From contig JBGRQB010000010.1 of the NCBI GenBank assembly GCA_041725875.1, positions 1 to 55,111 of the forward strand: DNA of 55,111 nucleotides. The letters are read 5' to 3'. This document shows positions 18,286 to 25,798 of this stretch, one piece after another. This DNA is from JBGRQB01 sp041725875. Lineage in GTDB: Bacteria > Bacteroidota > Ignavibacteria > Ignavibacteriales > Melioribacteraceae. The stretch's first letter is position 1, and every line of letters begins with the position of its first letter. The notes below the pieces were generated by a model. That model was not told the DNA's origin, did no database searches, and saw only the letters and a list, made by a program, of their open reading frames with translations. The position numbers were made by a program, and so were the translations under genes.

Positions 18286-18458
18286 CATAATTGGTTCTTC
18301 CAAGATTAAAAGGGAATCCGGTGATCCAGATGAAATTCCGGAACTGTCCCCGCAACTGTGAGCGTGGAATTGCAAAATTTATTTGCCACTGTCTGAAAAG
18401 ATGGGAAGGTTATTTTGCCAAGCGCGAGTCAGGAGACCTGCCACTTATGTTAATTATG
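18286..18458 (+). promoter_or_regulatory. Cobalamin (B12) riboswitch
   Basis: The leader of nrdD contains the conserved cobalamin aptamer elements in order: GGGAATCCGGTG (about 18312-18323), TCCGGAACTGTCCCCGCAACTGTGA, and the B12 box AGTCAGGAGACCTGCC (18427-18442). The closing P1 helix is visible as a perfect 7-bp pairing of 18286-18292 with 18452-18458. The aptamer binds a cobalamin, and in known cases binding switches the downstream gene off. Here it controls a B12-independent ribonucleotide reductase. Confidence 0.93.
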
Positions 18459-18523
18459 ACTTTCGGGAATTGAAGTTATGATTGCAAAGAAAAATACTGC
18501 ATTCGTTTGCCTCTTTTCCAGAA

Positions 18524-18600
18524 TTTCCCTTAGGGGAAAGGCTTAACTTTCACATATAACTATAATAACAGACGTTTTTACGTGCTGAAGGGATTTTTTT
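18524..18600 (+). terminator. Possible switching terminator in the riboswitch expression platform
   Basis: TCCCTT (18526-18531) can pair with AAGGGA (18588-18593), which is followed at once by seven T residues (18594-18600). A small hairpin (18569-18587) fills the loop. The same TCCC bases can instead pair locally in TTTCCC-TTAG-GGGAAA (18524-18539), which would block the terminator. The layout fits a transcription-termination switch, but the closing helix is only 6 bp. Confidence 0.4.
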
Positions 18601-18623
18601 ATCCTGATTAACTACGGGAGGAT

Positions 18624-20738
18624 ATGTTGAACACAACAGATGTTAAAATTATTACAAGTATTGTTAAACGGAACGGTTCGGTTCACGAATTTGATTACAG
18701 AAAGATTGTAAAAGCTATCAGAAAAGCTGGAGATGCAACAGGTGAATTTGGGAGTGAAGTTGCAGAACGTCTTACTTTTAAGGTGCTTAATCTGATTCAT
18801 AATTTTAACAACGAAGGGGCGCTTTCAGTTGAAAAAATTCAAGATATGGTAGAAGAAGTTTTACTTCATTCTCCATATAAAAAGACGGCAAAAGAATATA
18901 TAATTTATCGTGATCAGCATTCTAAAATGAGAGAAATGGTTTCATCATCAAGTGTTGCGCTGGTTGATGATTATCTGAAAAAACTTGACTGGCAGGTTAA
19001 TGAAAACAGTAATATGAGTTTTTCTCTTCAGGGCTTAAACAATTACATATCCAGTGAAATAAGCAAAAAATATTGGTTAAATAAAATATATCCTTCACAT
19101 ATAAAAGAAGCACACGCAAATGGTGATCTTCATATTCACGATCTTGGTTTGTTAAGCGTTTATTGTGTTGGCTGGGATTTATACGATTTACTTATCGAAG
19201 GATTTAAAGGAGTATCCGGAAAAGTTGAATCAAAACCGGCTAAACATTTTCGCAGTGCTTTGGGACAGGTAGTAAATTTCTTTTACACTTTGCAGGGTGA
19301 AGCTGCAGGTGCACAGGCTTTTTCAAATTTTGATACACTTTTAGCTCCCTTTATAAAGTATGATAATCTTGATTATGATGCTGTAAAGCAATGTTTGCAG
19401 GAATTTTTATTTAATGTAAATGTTCCTACAAGGGTTGGTTTCCAAACACCTTTTACAAATATCACTATGGATCTGGTTGTTCCGTCTTATTACAAAGATC
19501 AGCCTGTAATTATTGGCGGTGAAACTCAAAAAGAAACTTATGGTGAGTTCCAGAAAGAAATGGATATTCTTAACAGAGCTTTTCTGGAAGTTATGAGAGA
19601 AGGGGATGCAAAAGGAAGAGTTTTTACTTTCCCGATTCCTACTTACAATATTTCTCGTGATTTTGACTGGGAAAATGAAAATCTCGATATTTTATGGGAA
19701 ATTACAGCCAAATATGGTATTCCGTACTTTGCAAATTTTGTAAATTCAGATATGAATCCGGAAGATGCAAGAAGTATGTGCTGCCGTTTAAGAATAGATA
19801 ACCGCGAACTTGAACGCAGAGGCGGCGGATTGTTCGGTTCCGCTCCGTTAACCGGTTCAATTGGCGTAGTTACAATTAATATGCCCCGACTCGGATATGT
19901 TGCCAAAACAGAAGAAGAATTTCTTGAAAAGCTTCATCACCTGATGCTGGTAGCTAAAAAGAGTCTGGAAATAAAAAGAAAAATTCTTGAGAGATTAACA
20001 GACGATAATCTTTATCCATATATGAAGTTTTATCTGAGAAAAATAAAAGAACGTTTTGGTGTTTACTGGAAAAATCACTTTTCAACTATTGGTTTAGTTG
20101 GAATGAATGAAGCTTGTCTGAACCTGTTTGGAGAAGGAATTTCATCTGAAACCGGACATAACTTCACTGTTAAAGTTATGGATTATATGCGTGAACTGCT
20201 TGTTCAGTTTCAGGAAGAAACAGGCGACAGTTATAACCTTGAAGCAACTCCGGCAGAGGGAACATCATTCAGACTTGCAATGCTGGATAAAAAATATTAT
20301 CCGGGAATTATTTGTCACAACGAAGAAGAATACCAGAACGATAAACCGCCACTTTATACAAATTCAACTCAGTTACCCGTAAATTACACAGATGATATGT
20401 TTGAATTGCTTGATAAACAGGATGACATTCAATCCAGATATACAGGCGGAACGGTTCAGCATTTATACATTGGCGAAAGAATTGATGACACAAAAGCTTT
20501 AAAAAGTCTGATTAAAAAAATATGTGATAATTACCAGTTGCCTTATTTCTCAATAACACCTACATTTAGTGTCTGTCCAAACTGCGGATATATTGACGGT
20601 GAAGTTCATAGTTGTCCGAAATGTCAGGAAAAAACAGAAATTTACTCAAGAGTTGTCGGGTATTTGCGTCCTGTTGGTCAGTGGAACGAAGGAAAAACAG
20701 AAGAATTTAAGCTCAGGAAAACATTTGAAGTATGCTGA
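18624..20738 (+). CDS. nrdD: Anaerobic ribonucleoside-triphosphate reductase (class III)
   Basis: Oxygen-sensitive enzyme of 704 aa that reduces ribonucleoside triphosphates to deoxy forms using a glycyl radical. An ATP-cone regulatory domain occupies about 8-95 (VKRNGSVHEFDYRKI). The 10-stranded barrel contains the conserved cysteines C386-C387 in MCCRLRID. Near the end is a zinc site CPNCGY...CPKC, and the glycyl-radical loop RVVGYLRPVGQWN has G679 as the radical site. Length is normal. ATG 18624 follows GGGAGG at 18616-18621 with short spacing; TTG at 18627 is an alternative. The stop overlaps nrdG by 7 bases. A cobalamin riboswitch lies upstream, so expression probably falls when B12 is plentiful and a B12-dependent reductase elsewhere can act. 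Confidence 0.97.
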   Translation: MLNTTDVKIITSIVKRNGSVHEFDYRKIVKAIRKAGDATGEFGSEVAERLTFKVLNLIHNFNNEGALSVEKIQDMVEEVLLHSPYKKTAKEYIIYRDQHSKMREMVSSSSVALVDDYLKKLDWQVNENSNMSFSLQGLNNYISSEISKKYWLNKIYPSHIKEAHANGDLHIHDLGLLSVYCVGWDLYDLLIEGFKGVSGKVESKPAKHFRSALGQVVNFFYTLQGEAAGAQAFSNFDTLLAPFIKYDNLDYDAVKQCLQEFLFNVNVPTRVGFQTPFTNITMDLVVPSYYKDQPVIIGGETQKETYGEFQKEMDILNRAFLEVMREGDAKGRVFTFPIPTYNISRDFDWENENLDILWEITAKYGIPYFANFVNSDMNPEDARSMCCRLRIDNRELERRGGGLFGSAPLTGSIGVVTINMPRLGYVAKTEEEFLEKLHHLMLVAKKSLEIKRKILERLTDDNLYPYMKFYLRKIKERFGVYWKNHFSTIGLVGMNEACLNLFGEGISSETGHNFTVKVMDYMRELLVQFQEETGDSYNLEATPAEGTSFRLAMLDKKYYPGIICHNEEEYQNDKPPLYTNSTQLPVNYTDDMFELLDKQDDIQSRYTGGTVQHLYIGERIDDTKALKSLIKKICDNYQLPYFSITPTFSVCPNCGYIDGEVHSCPKCQEKTEIYSRVVGYLRPVGQWNEGKTEEFKLRKTFEVC

Positions 20739-21355
20739 TAGGCGGATTAAATAAAATGTCGCTGATAGACTATCCGGGTTCTGTCAGCGCTGTTATTTTC
20801 ACACTTGGCTGTAATTTTAAATGCCCGTTTTGTCATAACCCGGAGCTTGTTTTACCGGAAAAATTTAATACTCCAATGGATGAAGCGGAAGTATTTTCTT
20901 TTTTGGAAAACCGTAAAGGATTATTAGACGGCATTGTTATTACAGGCGGGGAACCGACTATTCATAATGATTTACCGGAATTTATCCGTAAAATCAAAAA
21001 TTTAGGATTTAAAGTAAAACTTGATACAAACGGCACAAAACCGGAAGTTGTAAAACAACTTCTGGAAGCCGGTCTGCTCGATTTTATTGCAATGGATATT
21101 AAAGCAACTTTTAATAAATATAAAATTCTATCCGGCTGTGATACAAATCTTGATAAACTTGTTGAAAGCATTGAACTGATAAAAGCATCTGACATCGATT
21201 ATCAATTCAGAAACACATTTGTAAAACCACTTTTAACTGATTCCGATGCAACTGAAATAAAAAAAATTACAGATACAGAGGTGAAATTTCAAGAATTTGT
21301 GGGAGATAATAAAATTCTCGATTTGTCGCTTCTGAATAAAATTTCAGACATTTAA
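20732..21355 (+). CDS. nrdG: Anaerobic ribonucleotide reductase activating protein (radical SAM)
   Basis: A radical S-adenosylmethionine enzyme of 207 aa that installs the glycyl radical on NrdD. The iron-sulfur motif CNFKCPFC (CxxxCxxC, C27, C31, C34) and the SAM-binding GGEP (TGGEPT) are present. The N-terminal GGLNKMSLIDYPG is typical of the pyruvate formate-lyase/NrdG-activase-like group. It overlaps nrdD by 7 bases, so the two are translationally coupled and share the B12 riboswitch. A low-GC hairpin follows. Confidence 0.93.
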   Translation: MLIGGLNKMSLIDYPGSVSAVIFTLGCNFKCPFCHNPELVLPEKFNTPMDEAEVFSFLENRKGLLDGIVITGGEPTIHNDLPEFIRKIKNLGFKVKLDTNGTKPEVVKQLLEAGLLDFIAMDIKATFNKYKILSGCDTNLDKLVESIELIKASDIDYQFRNTFVKPLLTDSDATEIKKITDTEVKFQEFVGDNKILDLSLLNKISDI

Positions 21356-21388
21356 ACTTCCAATATCAATAACCGATTGTAGGGCAAA

Positions 21389-21419
21389 ATAAAATCTTTC
21401 CGATTTTATAACTTTTTCT
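21389..21419 (+). terminator. Possible terminator after nrdG
   Basis: A perfect 8-bp, AT-rich inverted repeat (21389-21396 with 21402-21409) is followed by a T-rich stretch. The stem is weak because of its low GC content. Confidence 0.35.
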
Positions 21420-21493
21420 TGATATTTGCAGATTACAGGAAACATTTCTTAACTAACAGCATCTATTAACCTATAAAAAAAGCTGATACTATT

Positions 21494-22021
21494 GTGACAG
21501 GATCTTCCAGAGACATAATTGAGTTTACACTAATCTACAATAAGCATAAAGGAAAACTATTCAATTATGTTTTGAAAATGATTGGTGATCAGATGCTGAC
21601 CGAAGATATAGTTCAAAACGTTTTTTTGAAGCTCTACGAAAAAATAGGTACTATCAGAAACAGAAACAGCATCTCTTATTGGCTTTTTACAACGGCAAGA
21701 AATGAAGTCTACACAATCTTTAGAAACAAAAAAGTACGGGTTGATCAGTATAATGTTCAGGACACAGATGATTTGGAATTAAACTCCAACGAAGATCTGG
21801 AAAAAACATTTGAACTCAAAGAGATGAAAGGATATATCTTAAAAGAACTGGAAACCTTACCATTCGAACAGAGAGAAGTTTATTATTTGAAAGAATATGG
21901 CGAACTCAGTTATAAAGAAATTGCCGGAATTATGGAAATAGATGAAAGCTTGGTAAAAAGCAGATTATTTAAAACCAGACAAAAATTGATAAAAAGATTA
22001 TCAAAACTGGTGAAAGACTAA
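21494..22021 (+). CDS. ECF-type RNA polymerase sigma factor
   Basis: A group 4 (extracytoplasmic function) sigma factor of 175 aa. Region 2 (about 8-75) contains TEDIVQNVFLKLYEKI and YWLFTTARN, and region 4 (about 115-170) has the helix-turn-helix LPFEQREVYYLKEYGELSYKEIA followed by DESLVKSRLFKTRQKL. The start is GTG at 21494. Sixteen bp downstream lies a membrane-anchored protein with an anti-sigma layout, so the pair probably forms an envelope-responsive switch. The TonB_C genes after it are likely part of the regulon or operon. The trigger is unknown. Confidence 0.92.
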   Translation: MTGSSRDIIEFTLIYNKHKGKLFNYVLKMIGDQMLTEDIVQNVFLKLYEKIGTIRNRNSISYWLFTTARNEVYTIFRNKKVRVDQYNVQDTDDLELNSNEDLEKTFELKEMKGYILKELETLPFEQREVYYLKEYGELSYKEIAGIMEIDESLVKSRLFKTRQKLIKRLSKLVKD

Positions 22022-22036
22022 AAAGGAAAATATTTT

Positions 22037-22510
22037 ATGGAAAAGATCGATTACAAAATTTTGATCAATCAATTCCTCGATGGCGAACTTGAAAAAAAGA
22101 GAGAACGAGAACTATTTGAAGTTCTAGCACACGATGAAGAATGCAGAGAGTATTTCAAACAGGTGAATTTAATAAAATCTGTTGCGCACGAAGACCATGT
22201 TGAGTTTCCTGGTGACCTGGAAGAACGAATTATGTATTCTGTCGGAACGCTAAGTGAAAAGCAAAAGAAAACAAGTTTTTTCGGAAACAGAATATTTGCA
22301 TTTGCAGCATACGCAGCAGCAATAATTCTTATAGCAGTCAGTGTTCACTTAATCACAATTACAAGTATCTATAAACGTGATCTGGAAATTACAAGAACAC
22401 AGCTTATTAAAAAAGAAAACTCACTTGATAAATTTCTTTACAATATGTTGCCGGAAGTGAAAGTAACAAACTATAAACTTGACAGATTTAATTATCCAAA
22501 CGGTTCATAA
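22037..22510 (+). CDS. Putative membrane anti-sigma factor without a zinc motif
   Basis: A protein of 157 aa. The N-terminal 75 residues (INQFLDGELEKKRERELFEVL, DEECREYF) have the helical anti-sigma layout, but the HxxxCxxC zinc motif of ZAS-type anti-sigma factors is missing; only one Cys is present. One membrane helix spans about 87-107, followed by a 50-residue outer segment that starts as a short coiled coil. Its place directly behind the ECF sigma gene and its AAGGA ribosome site support the anti-sigma role. Identification rests on layout and position, not on a strong motif. Confidence 0.75.
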   Translation: MEKIDYKILINQFLDGELEKKRERELFEVLAHDEECREYFKQVNLIKSVAHEDHVEFPGDLEERIMYSVGTLSEKQKKTSFFGNRIFAFAAYAAAIILIAVSVHLITITSIYKRDLEITRTQLIKKENSLDKFLYNMLPEVKVTNYKLDRFNYPNGS

Positions 22511-22521
22511 GTGAGGCTAAA

Positions 22522-22929
22522 ATGAGAAAAGGCTTCTTACTAATATTGTTTACACTAATTATCTTGCTTATAAGTTGCTCGGGAGATAATTTCCAGGATC
22601 AACAGGCAAATGGCAATTCAAATGTTGATTTATATTTGAATTCGGTAGAAGAAATGCCTTTACCAATTGGGGGAATGTCTGCAATAAACCGAAAAGTGGT
22701 TTACCCGAAAAGTGCAAGACGAGCCGGAGTTCAAGGGGTTGTCTTCATAAGAACCTATGTCAATACAAAGGGAGAGGTTACCAAAACAGAAGTAATCAAA
22801 GGAATAGGTTCAGAGTGTGATGTTGCCGCGGCAAAGGCAATAAGAGAAACAAAATTTACTCCGGGCAGAATGTACGGCGAAGCTGTGAATGTACAGGTTA
22901 TAGTTCCTGTGCGGTTCGAACTTTTATAA
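22522..22929 (+). CDS. Lipoprotein with TonB C-terminal domain
   Basis: A lipoprotein of 135 aa with signal peptide and lipobox LLISC. Residues about 50-135 are a TonB_C domain (VVYPKSARRAGVQGVVFIRTYV, KAIRETKFTPG, VPVRFELL). Unlike TonB itself it has no proline-rich spacer or inner-membrane anchor, so it is not a normal energy transducer. Such stand-alone TonB_C lipoproteins are common in FCB bacteria and their role is unclear. It follows the anti-sigma gene by 11 bp. It is a clear paralog of the TonB-like gene at 23150. Confidence 0.85.
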   Translation: MRKGFLLILFTLIILLISCSGDNFQDQQANGNSNVDLYLNSVEEMPLPIGGMSAINRKVVYPKSARRAGVQGVVFIRTYVNTKGEVTKTEVIKGIGSECDVAAAKAIRETKFTPGRMYGEAVNVQVIVPVRFELL

Positions 22930-22951
22930 AATTCATTTCAATTTTTTTAAT

Positions 22952-22985
22952 CTGTTGGCAGAGAGAGTTTTCTCTGCCAAAACAG
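22952..22985 (+). repeat. Strong hairpin after the TonB_C lipoprotein gene
   Basis: A perfect 10-bp inverted repeat (22955-22964 with 22971-22980), extendable with CTG/CAG on the outside. No T run follows on the plus strand, so it is not a standard terminator; it may act as an RNA-stabilising end or an attenuator. Its CAGAGA/TCTCTG arm resembles that of the hairpin at 23826-23882. Confidence 0.55.
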
Positions 22986-23012
22986 GTGAACTATATTTAA
23001 ACTGGGGGAAAT

Positions 23013-23096
23013 ATGAAAAAACAATTCAAAATTATCGTGATTTCAGGCTGTTTTATGATTTTAGTAATGGTAAATCAACTGGCAGTTTTAGTTTAA
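23013..23096 (+). CDS. Possible 27-residue membrane peptide
   Basis: A small open frame: MKKQFKIIV followed by a hydrophobic stretch that ends LAVLV. A GGGGGAA ribosome site sits 5 bases before the ATG. The peptide has a basic start and one membrane-length hydrophobic segment. It lies between the TonB_C lipoprotein and the TonB-like gene and would be co-transcribed with them. It could instead be a remnant signal sequence. No family is recognised. Confidence 0.4.
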   Translation: MKKQFKIIVISGCFMILVMVNQLAVLV

Positions 23097-23149
23097 CTTT
23101 ATGTGGTAAGGCAATTAATAGACGCTAATTTATTTAACAGGAGGTTGTT

Positions 23150-23803
23150 ATGGCACTAACAAAAAATCCAAAATTTGATCTTAAACTTAAATCCAGACGA
23201 ATTTTTGAAATTTCTGTAATTTTATCATTATCGCTGCTGATACTGGCATTTAAGTATTTTCCGGAATTTGAAAAAGATATAGTAAAGCAGGTTGTAACTG
23301 AAACGGGAATTACTGTTGATGATATTCCGAGAACGGTTCATAAAGAGAAAAAACTTCCGCCCAAAATGCCAAATCTGGTTCCGGTAGAAGAGAATGAGGA
23401 TCTAATGGATATTGAAATACCTGATACGGAAATAGAAATTGATGAAATTATTAATTCAGTTCCTCCGCCTGTAGATGTTAAGGAAGAAGAAGAAGAGGAA
23501 GCTTGGATTTTTGTTCCGGTTCAGAGTCCGCCTGAAATAATTGGAGGAATAGGCGCAGTTCTGCAAAATTTAGAATACCCTAATTTAGCGAAAAGGGCAG
23601 GCATTCAGGGAACGGTTGTGATTTATGCATTTGTTGACAAACAGGGAAATGTTGCAAAAGTTGAAATAGCAAAAGATATTGGAGCAGGCTGTGGCGAAGC
23701 TGCGGCAAAAGCAGTTATGATGGTTAAATTTAAACCTGGAAAACAGAGAACAAAGCCAGTCAAATGCAGGGTGGCTGTTCCTGTGAGGTTTAAGTTAAAT
23801 TAG
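23150..23803 (+). CDS. TonB-like energy transducer
   Basis: A TonB-family protein of 217 aa. A short cytoplasmic N-terminus is followed by one membrane helix (about 21-37). A periplasmic spacer rich in Pro, Glu and Asp (with NSVPPPVDVK and a run of Glu) comes next, then a C-terminal TonB_C domain (about 135-217: LAKRAGIQGTVVIYAF, KAVMMVKFKPG, VPVRFKLN). TonB passes proton-motive energy from ExbB/ExbD to outer-membrane receptors. ExbB/ExbD genes are not in this window. AGGAGG ribosome site at 23141. The C-terminal domain is a close paralog of the lipoprotein at 22522. Confidence 0.9.
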   Translation: MALTKNPKFDLKLKSRRIFEISVILSLSLLILAFKYFPEFEKDIVKQVVTETGITVDDIPRTVHKEKKLPPKMPNLVPVEENEDLMDIEIPDTEIEIDEIINSVPPPVDVKEEEEEEAWIFVPVQSPPEIIGGIGAVLQNLEYPNLAKRAGIQGTVVIYAFVDKQGNVAKVEIAKDIGAGCGEAAAKAVMMVKFKPGKQRTKPVKCRVAVPVRFKLN

Positions 23804-23825
23804 ACTATAATAACTGAAGAGTCAG

Positions 23826-23882
23826 ACAGAGAAAATAGGACGGCCCGTGGCAGAGGGCGCAACCACGAGCCGCTTTCTCTGT
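23826..23882 (+). repeat. Long structured inverted repeat between tonB-like gene and pdxB
   Basis: A long imperfect hairpin: outer stem 23826-23834 with 23874-23882 (9 bp, perfect), inner stem 23841-23850 with 23863-23872 (9 pairs, one mismatch), with a short loop rich in G. It is much more GC-rich than its surroundings. No T run follows on either strand. It could be an RNA structure, an end-of-transcript element or a decayed mobile repeat. Confidence 0.55.
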
Positions 23883-23967
23883 AAAAGAGAATGTGTTGTG
23901 GGATAGGGTATTATCGGCTTAACGTAAAAATATTTAAACCAATTATTATTTTTTCTTTTATTAAATT

Positions 23968-23990
23968 TATTGTGTCTTTATATCACAATA
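23968..23990. promoter_or_regulatory. Palindromic operator-like site upstream of pdxB
   Basis: A perfect 7-bp inverted repeat TATTGTG-N9-CACAATA (23968-23974 with 23984-23990), ending 11 bp before the pdxB start. It resembles Rex or Crp/Fnr operators, but the spacing is one base longer than either, so the regulator is not identified. Confidence 0.4.
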
Positions 23991-24001
23991 TTTGATGGCC
24001 G

Positions 24002-25141
24002 ATGAAACTGATAGTTGATGAAAATATAACCTGTGGAAAAGAAGCTTTTTCAAAATTTGGAGAAGTCCATCTTCATCCCGGACGAGAAATTTCAAATGAA
24101 ATTGTTAAAGATGCAGACGCTCTAATCGTCAGATCAATTACTAATGTAAATGAAGAGTTGCTTAAAAATTCTAATGTAAAGTTTGTCGGGACAGCAACAA
24201 TAGGTTTTGATCATATCGATACAAATTACCTCGCCTCCCAAAAGATTGGTTTTACAACAGCTGCAGGGTGCAACTCATACGCAGTTGCAGAATATGTTAT
24301 GAGTAGTCTGGCTTACCTGATTAAGAACAACAATTTTTCGCTAGAAGGAAAAAGCATTGGAATAGTTGGTCACGGAAACATCGGAAAAATTATTGAGCAA
24401 TATTCTAAAGCGCTTGGATTAAAAATTGTTTTAAATGATCCCCCTTTAAAAAGAAAAACAGTTGAATCAAAATATAAATCACTTGAAGAAGCTTTAGAGT
24501 GTGATATAATTACTTTGCATGTTCCACTTAATAAAAACGGAATTGACAAAACAGTCCATTTAATAAATGAAAAAAATCTAAACTTAATAAAATCGGGAAG
24601 TGTGTTAATTAATTCTTGTCGCGGACCCGTTGTAGACAACCAAATTCTTAAAGCCAGATTAACAGAAAAAAAAGATTTGCTAACAGTCTTTGATGTTTGG
24701 GAAAATGAGCCTTTTGCCGATCTTGAATTTTTGCAATCAACAAATATTTCCACTGCACATATTGCCGGCTATTCTTATGAAGGTAAAATTAACGGGACAA
24801 AAATAATTTTTGATAAATTAAATTCATTTTTAAAAACTGAATATAAATGGCAGCCCCCTTTACCAAAATTAGAGAATCCGGAATTGAAAATTAATTCTTC
24901 TTCTGCAGATCAATTTCTCACAGAAGTTTTTAATCAAACTTATCAGGTTGAAAAAGATTCAAATCAGCTAAAAGAAACTAAGTCAGATTCACCGAAGGGT
25001 TTTGCTAAAGCCTTTGATCTTATCAGAAAAAATTATCCTTTCAGAAGAGAGTTGTTAAACTATTATGTTCGTTCATCTGTAGAGGGTGAAAATAGTGACT
25101 TACTAAAATCCTTCAGGATAAAACAAATTCCGGGAGAATAA
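24002..25141 (+). CDS. pdxB: Erythronate-4-phosphate dehydrogenase
   Basis: An NAD-dependent 2-hydroxyacid dehydrogenase of 379 aa that oxidises 4-phosphoerythronate in the DXP-dependent route to pyridoxal phosphate. PdxB features are MKLIVDENI at the start, GTATIGFDHID, AAGCNSYAVAEYV, the nucleotide-binding GHGNIG, a catalytic region LINSCRGPVVDN, and the His/Gly end of the domain (AHIAGYSYEGKINGT). A PdxB-specific C-terminal dimerisation domain (about 285-379) is present. Length matches the family. It is the first gene in a run with the DUF4159 and DUF4175 genes, which begin 2 and 1 bases after the preceding stop. Confidence 0.93.
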   Translation: MKLIVDENITCGKEAFSKFGEVHLHPGREISNEIVKDADALIVRSITNVNEELLKNSNVKFVGTATIGFDHIDTNYLASQKIGFTTAAGCNSYAVAEYVMSSLAYLIKNNNFSLEGKSIGIVGHGNIGKIIEQYSKALGLKIVLNDPPLKRKTVESKYKSLEEALECDIITLHVPLNKNGIDKTVHLINEKNLNLIKSGSVLINSCRGPVVDNQILKARLTEKKDLLTVFDVWENEPFADLEFLQSTNISTAHIAGYSYEGKINGTKIIFDKLNSFLKTEYKWQPPLPKLENPELKINSSSADQFLTEVFNQTYQVEKDSNQLKETKSDSPKGFAKAFDLIRKNYPFRRELLNYYVRSSVEGENSDLLKSFRIKQIPGE

Positions 25142-25143
25142 CT

Positions 25144-25797
25144 TTGAAAAAAAACATCATCATATTTGTTTTGTTTTTATTCTCTGTTTATGCCCAGGAA
25201 GAATCGGTTTTTCAAATTGGCCGATTAAAATATTCCGGCGGCGGTGATTGGTACAATGATCCTTCAGCTGAAATGAATTTGCTAAAGTTTGTAAATGAAA
25301 ACACTTCAATAAAAGTTAAACCGGATTATATTTTTGTAGAAGCAAATGATCCGAAAATTTTTAATTATCCTTTCCTCTTTATCACGGGTCATGGAAACAT
25401 AAAGTTTTCAGAAAGTGAAATATCAAACATCAGAAAATATATTGAACGAGGCGGATTTATTTATATTGATGATGACTATTCACTTGATAAAGCAGTCAGA
25501 AGAGAATTCAAAAAAATATTTCCTGAAAATAATTTTATTGAACTCCCTTTTTCCCATGAAATTTATCACACTCTTTTTCAATTTGAATATGGTCCGCCAA
25601 AAATTCACGAACATGATAAAAAACCGCCACGTGGATTCGGACTATTTGTAAATGGAAGAATGAGTGTTTATTATACTTTTGAAAGTAACCCGAGTGACGG
25701 TTGGGCAGATCAGAGAATACATAACGATGATGAAACAATAAGAAGAAAAGCGCTTGAGTTTGGAACCAATATTATAGTTTGGGCATTAACAAATTAG
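25144..25797 (+). CDS. DUF4159 domain protein, exported
   Basis: A protein of 217 aa with a signal peptide (ends near VYAQ) and a DUF4159 domain over nearly all the rest (FQIGRLKYSGGGDWYNDPSA, FLFITGHGNI, YIERGGFIYIDDDYS, LPFSHEIYHTLFQF). The fold is like a glutamine amidotransferase/flavodoxin-type domain, but no catalytic function is established. The start is TTG at 25144, with GGGAG at 25133 inside the pdxB end. DUF4159 genes commonly sit beside DUF4175 or MoxR/DUF58 genes in this group, and the next gene is DUF4175. Function unknown. Confidence 0.88.
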   Translation: MKKNIIIFVLFLFSVYAQEESVFQIGRLKYSGGGDWYNDPSAEMNLLKFVNENTSIKVKPDYIFVEANDPKIFNYPFLFITGHGNIKFSESEISNIRKYIERGGFIYIDDDYSLDKAVRREFKKIFPENNFIELPFSHEIYHTLFQFEYGPPKIHEHDKKPPRGFGLFVNGRMSVYYTFESNPSDGWADQRIHNDDETIRRKALEFGTNIIVWALTN

Positions 25798-25798
25798 T

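Noticed and set aside
18291..18473. A 60-codon frame in the nrdD leader
   Set aside because: It lies wholly within the cobalamin aptamer, which explains the sequence conservation there.
23826..23882. tRNA or small structured RNA gene
   Set aside because: The stems do not fit a cloverleaf and no CCA or T-arm pattern is seen, so I list it only as an inverted repeat.
23968..23990. A Rex or Crp/Fnr binding site
   Set aside because: The half-sites match loosely but the spacing is one base longer than either consensus, so I do not name the regulator.
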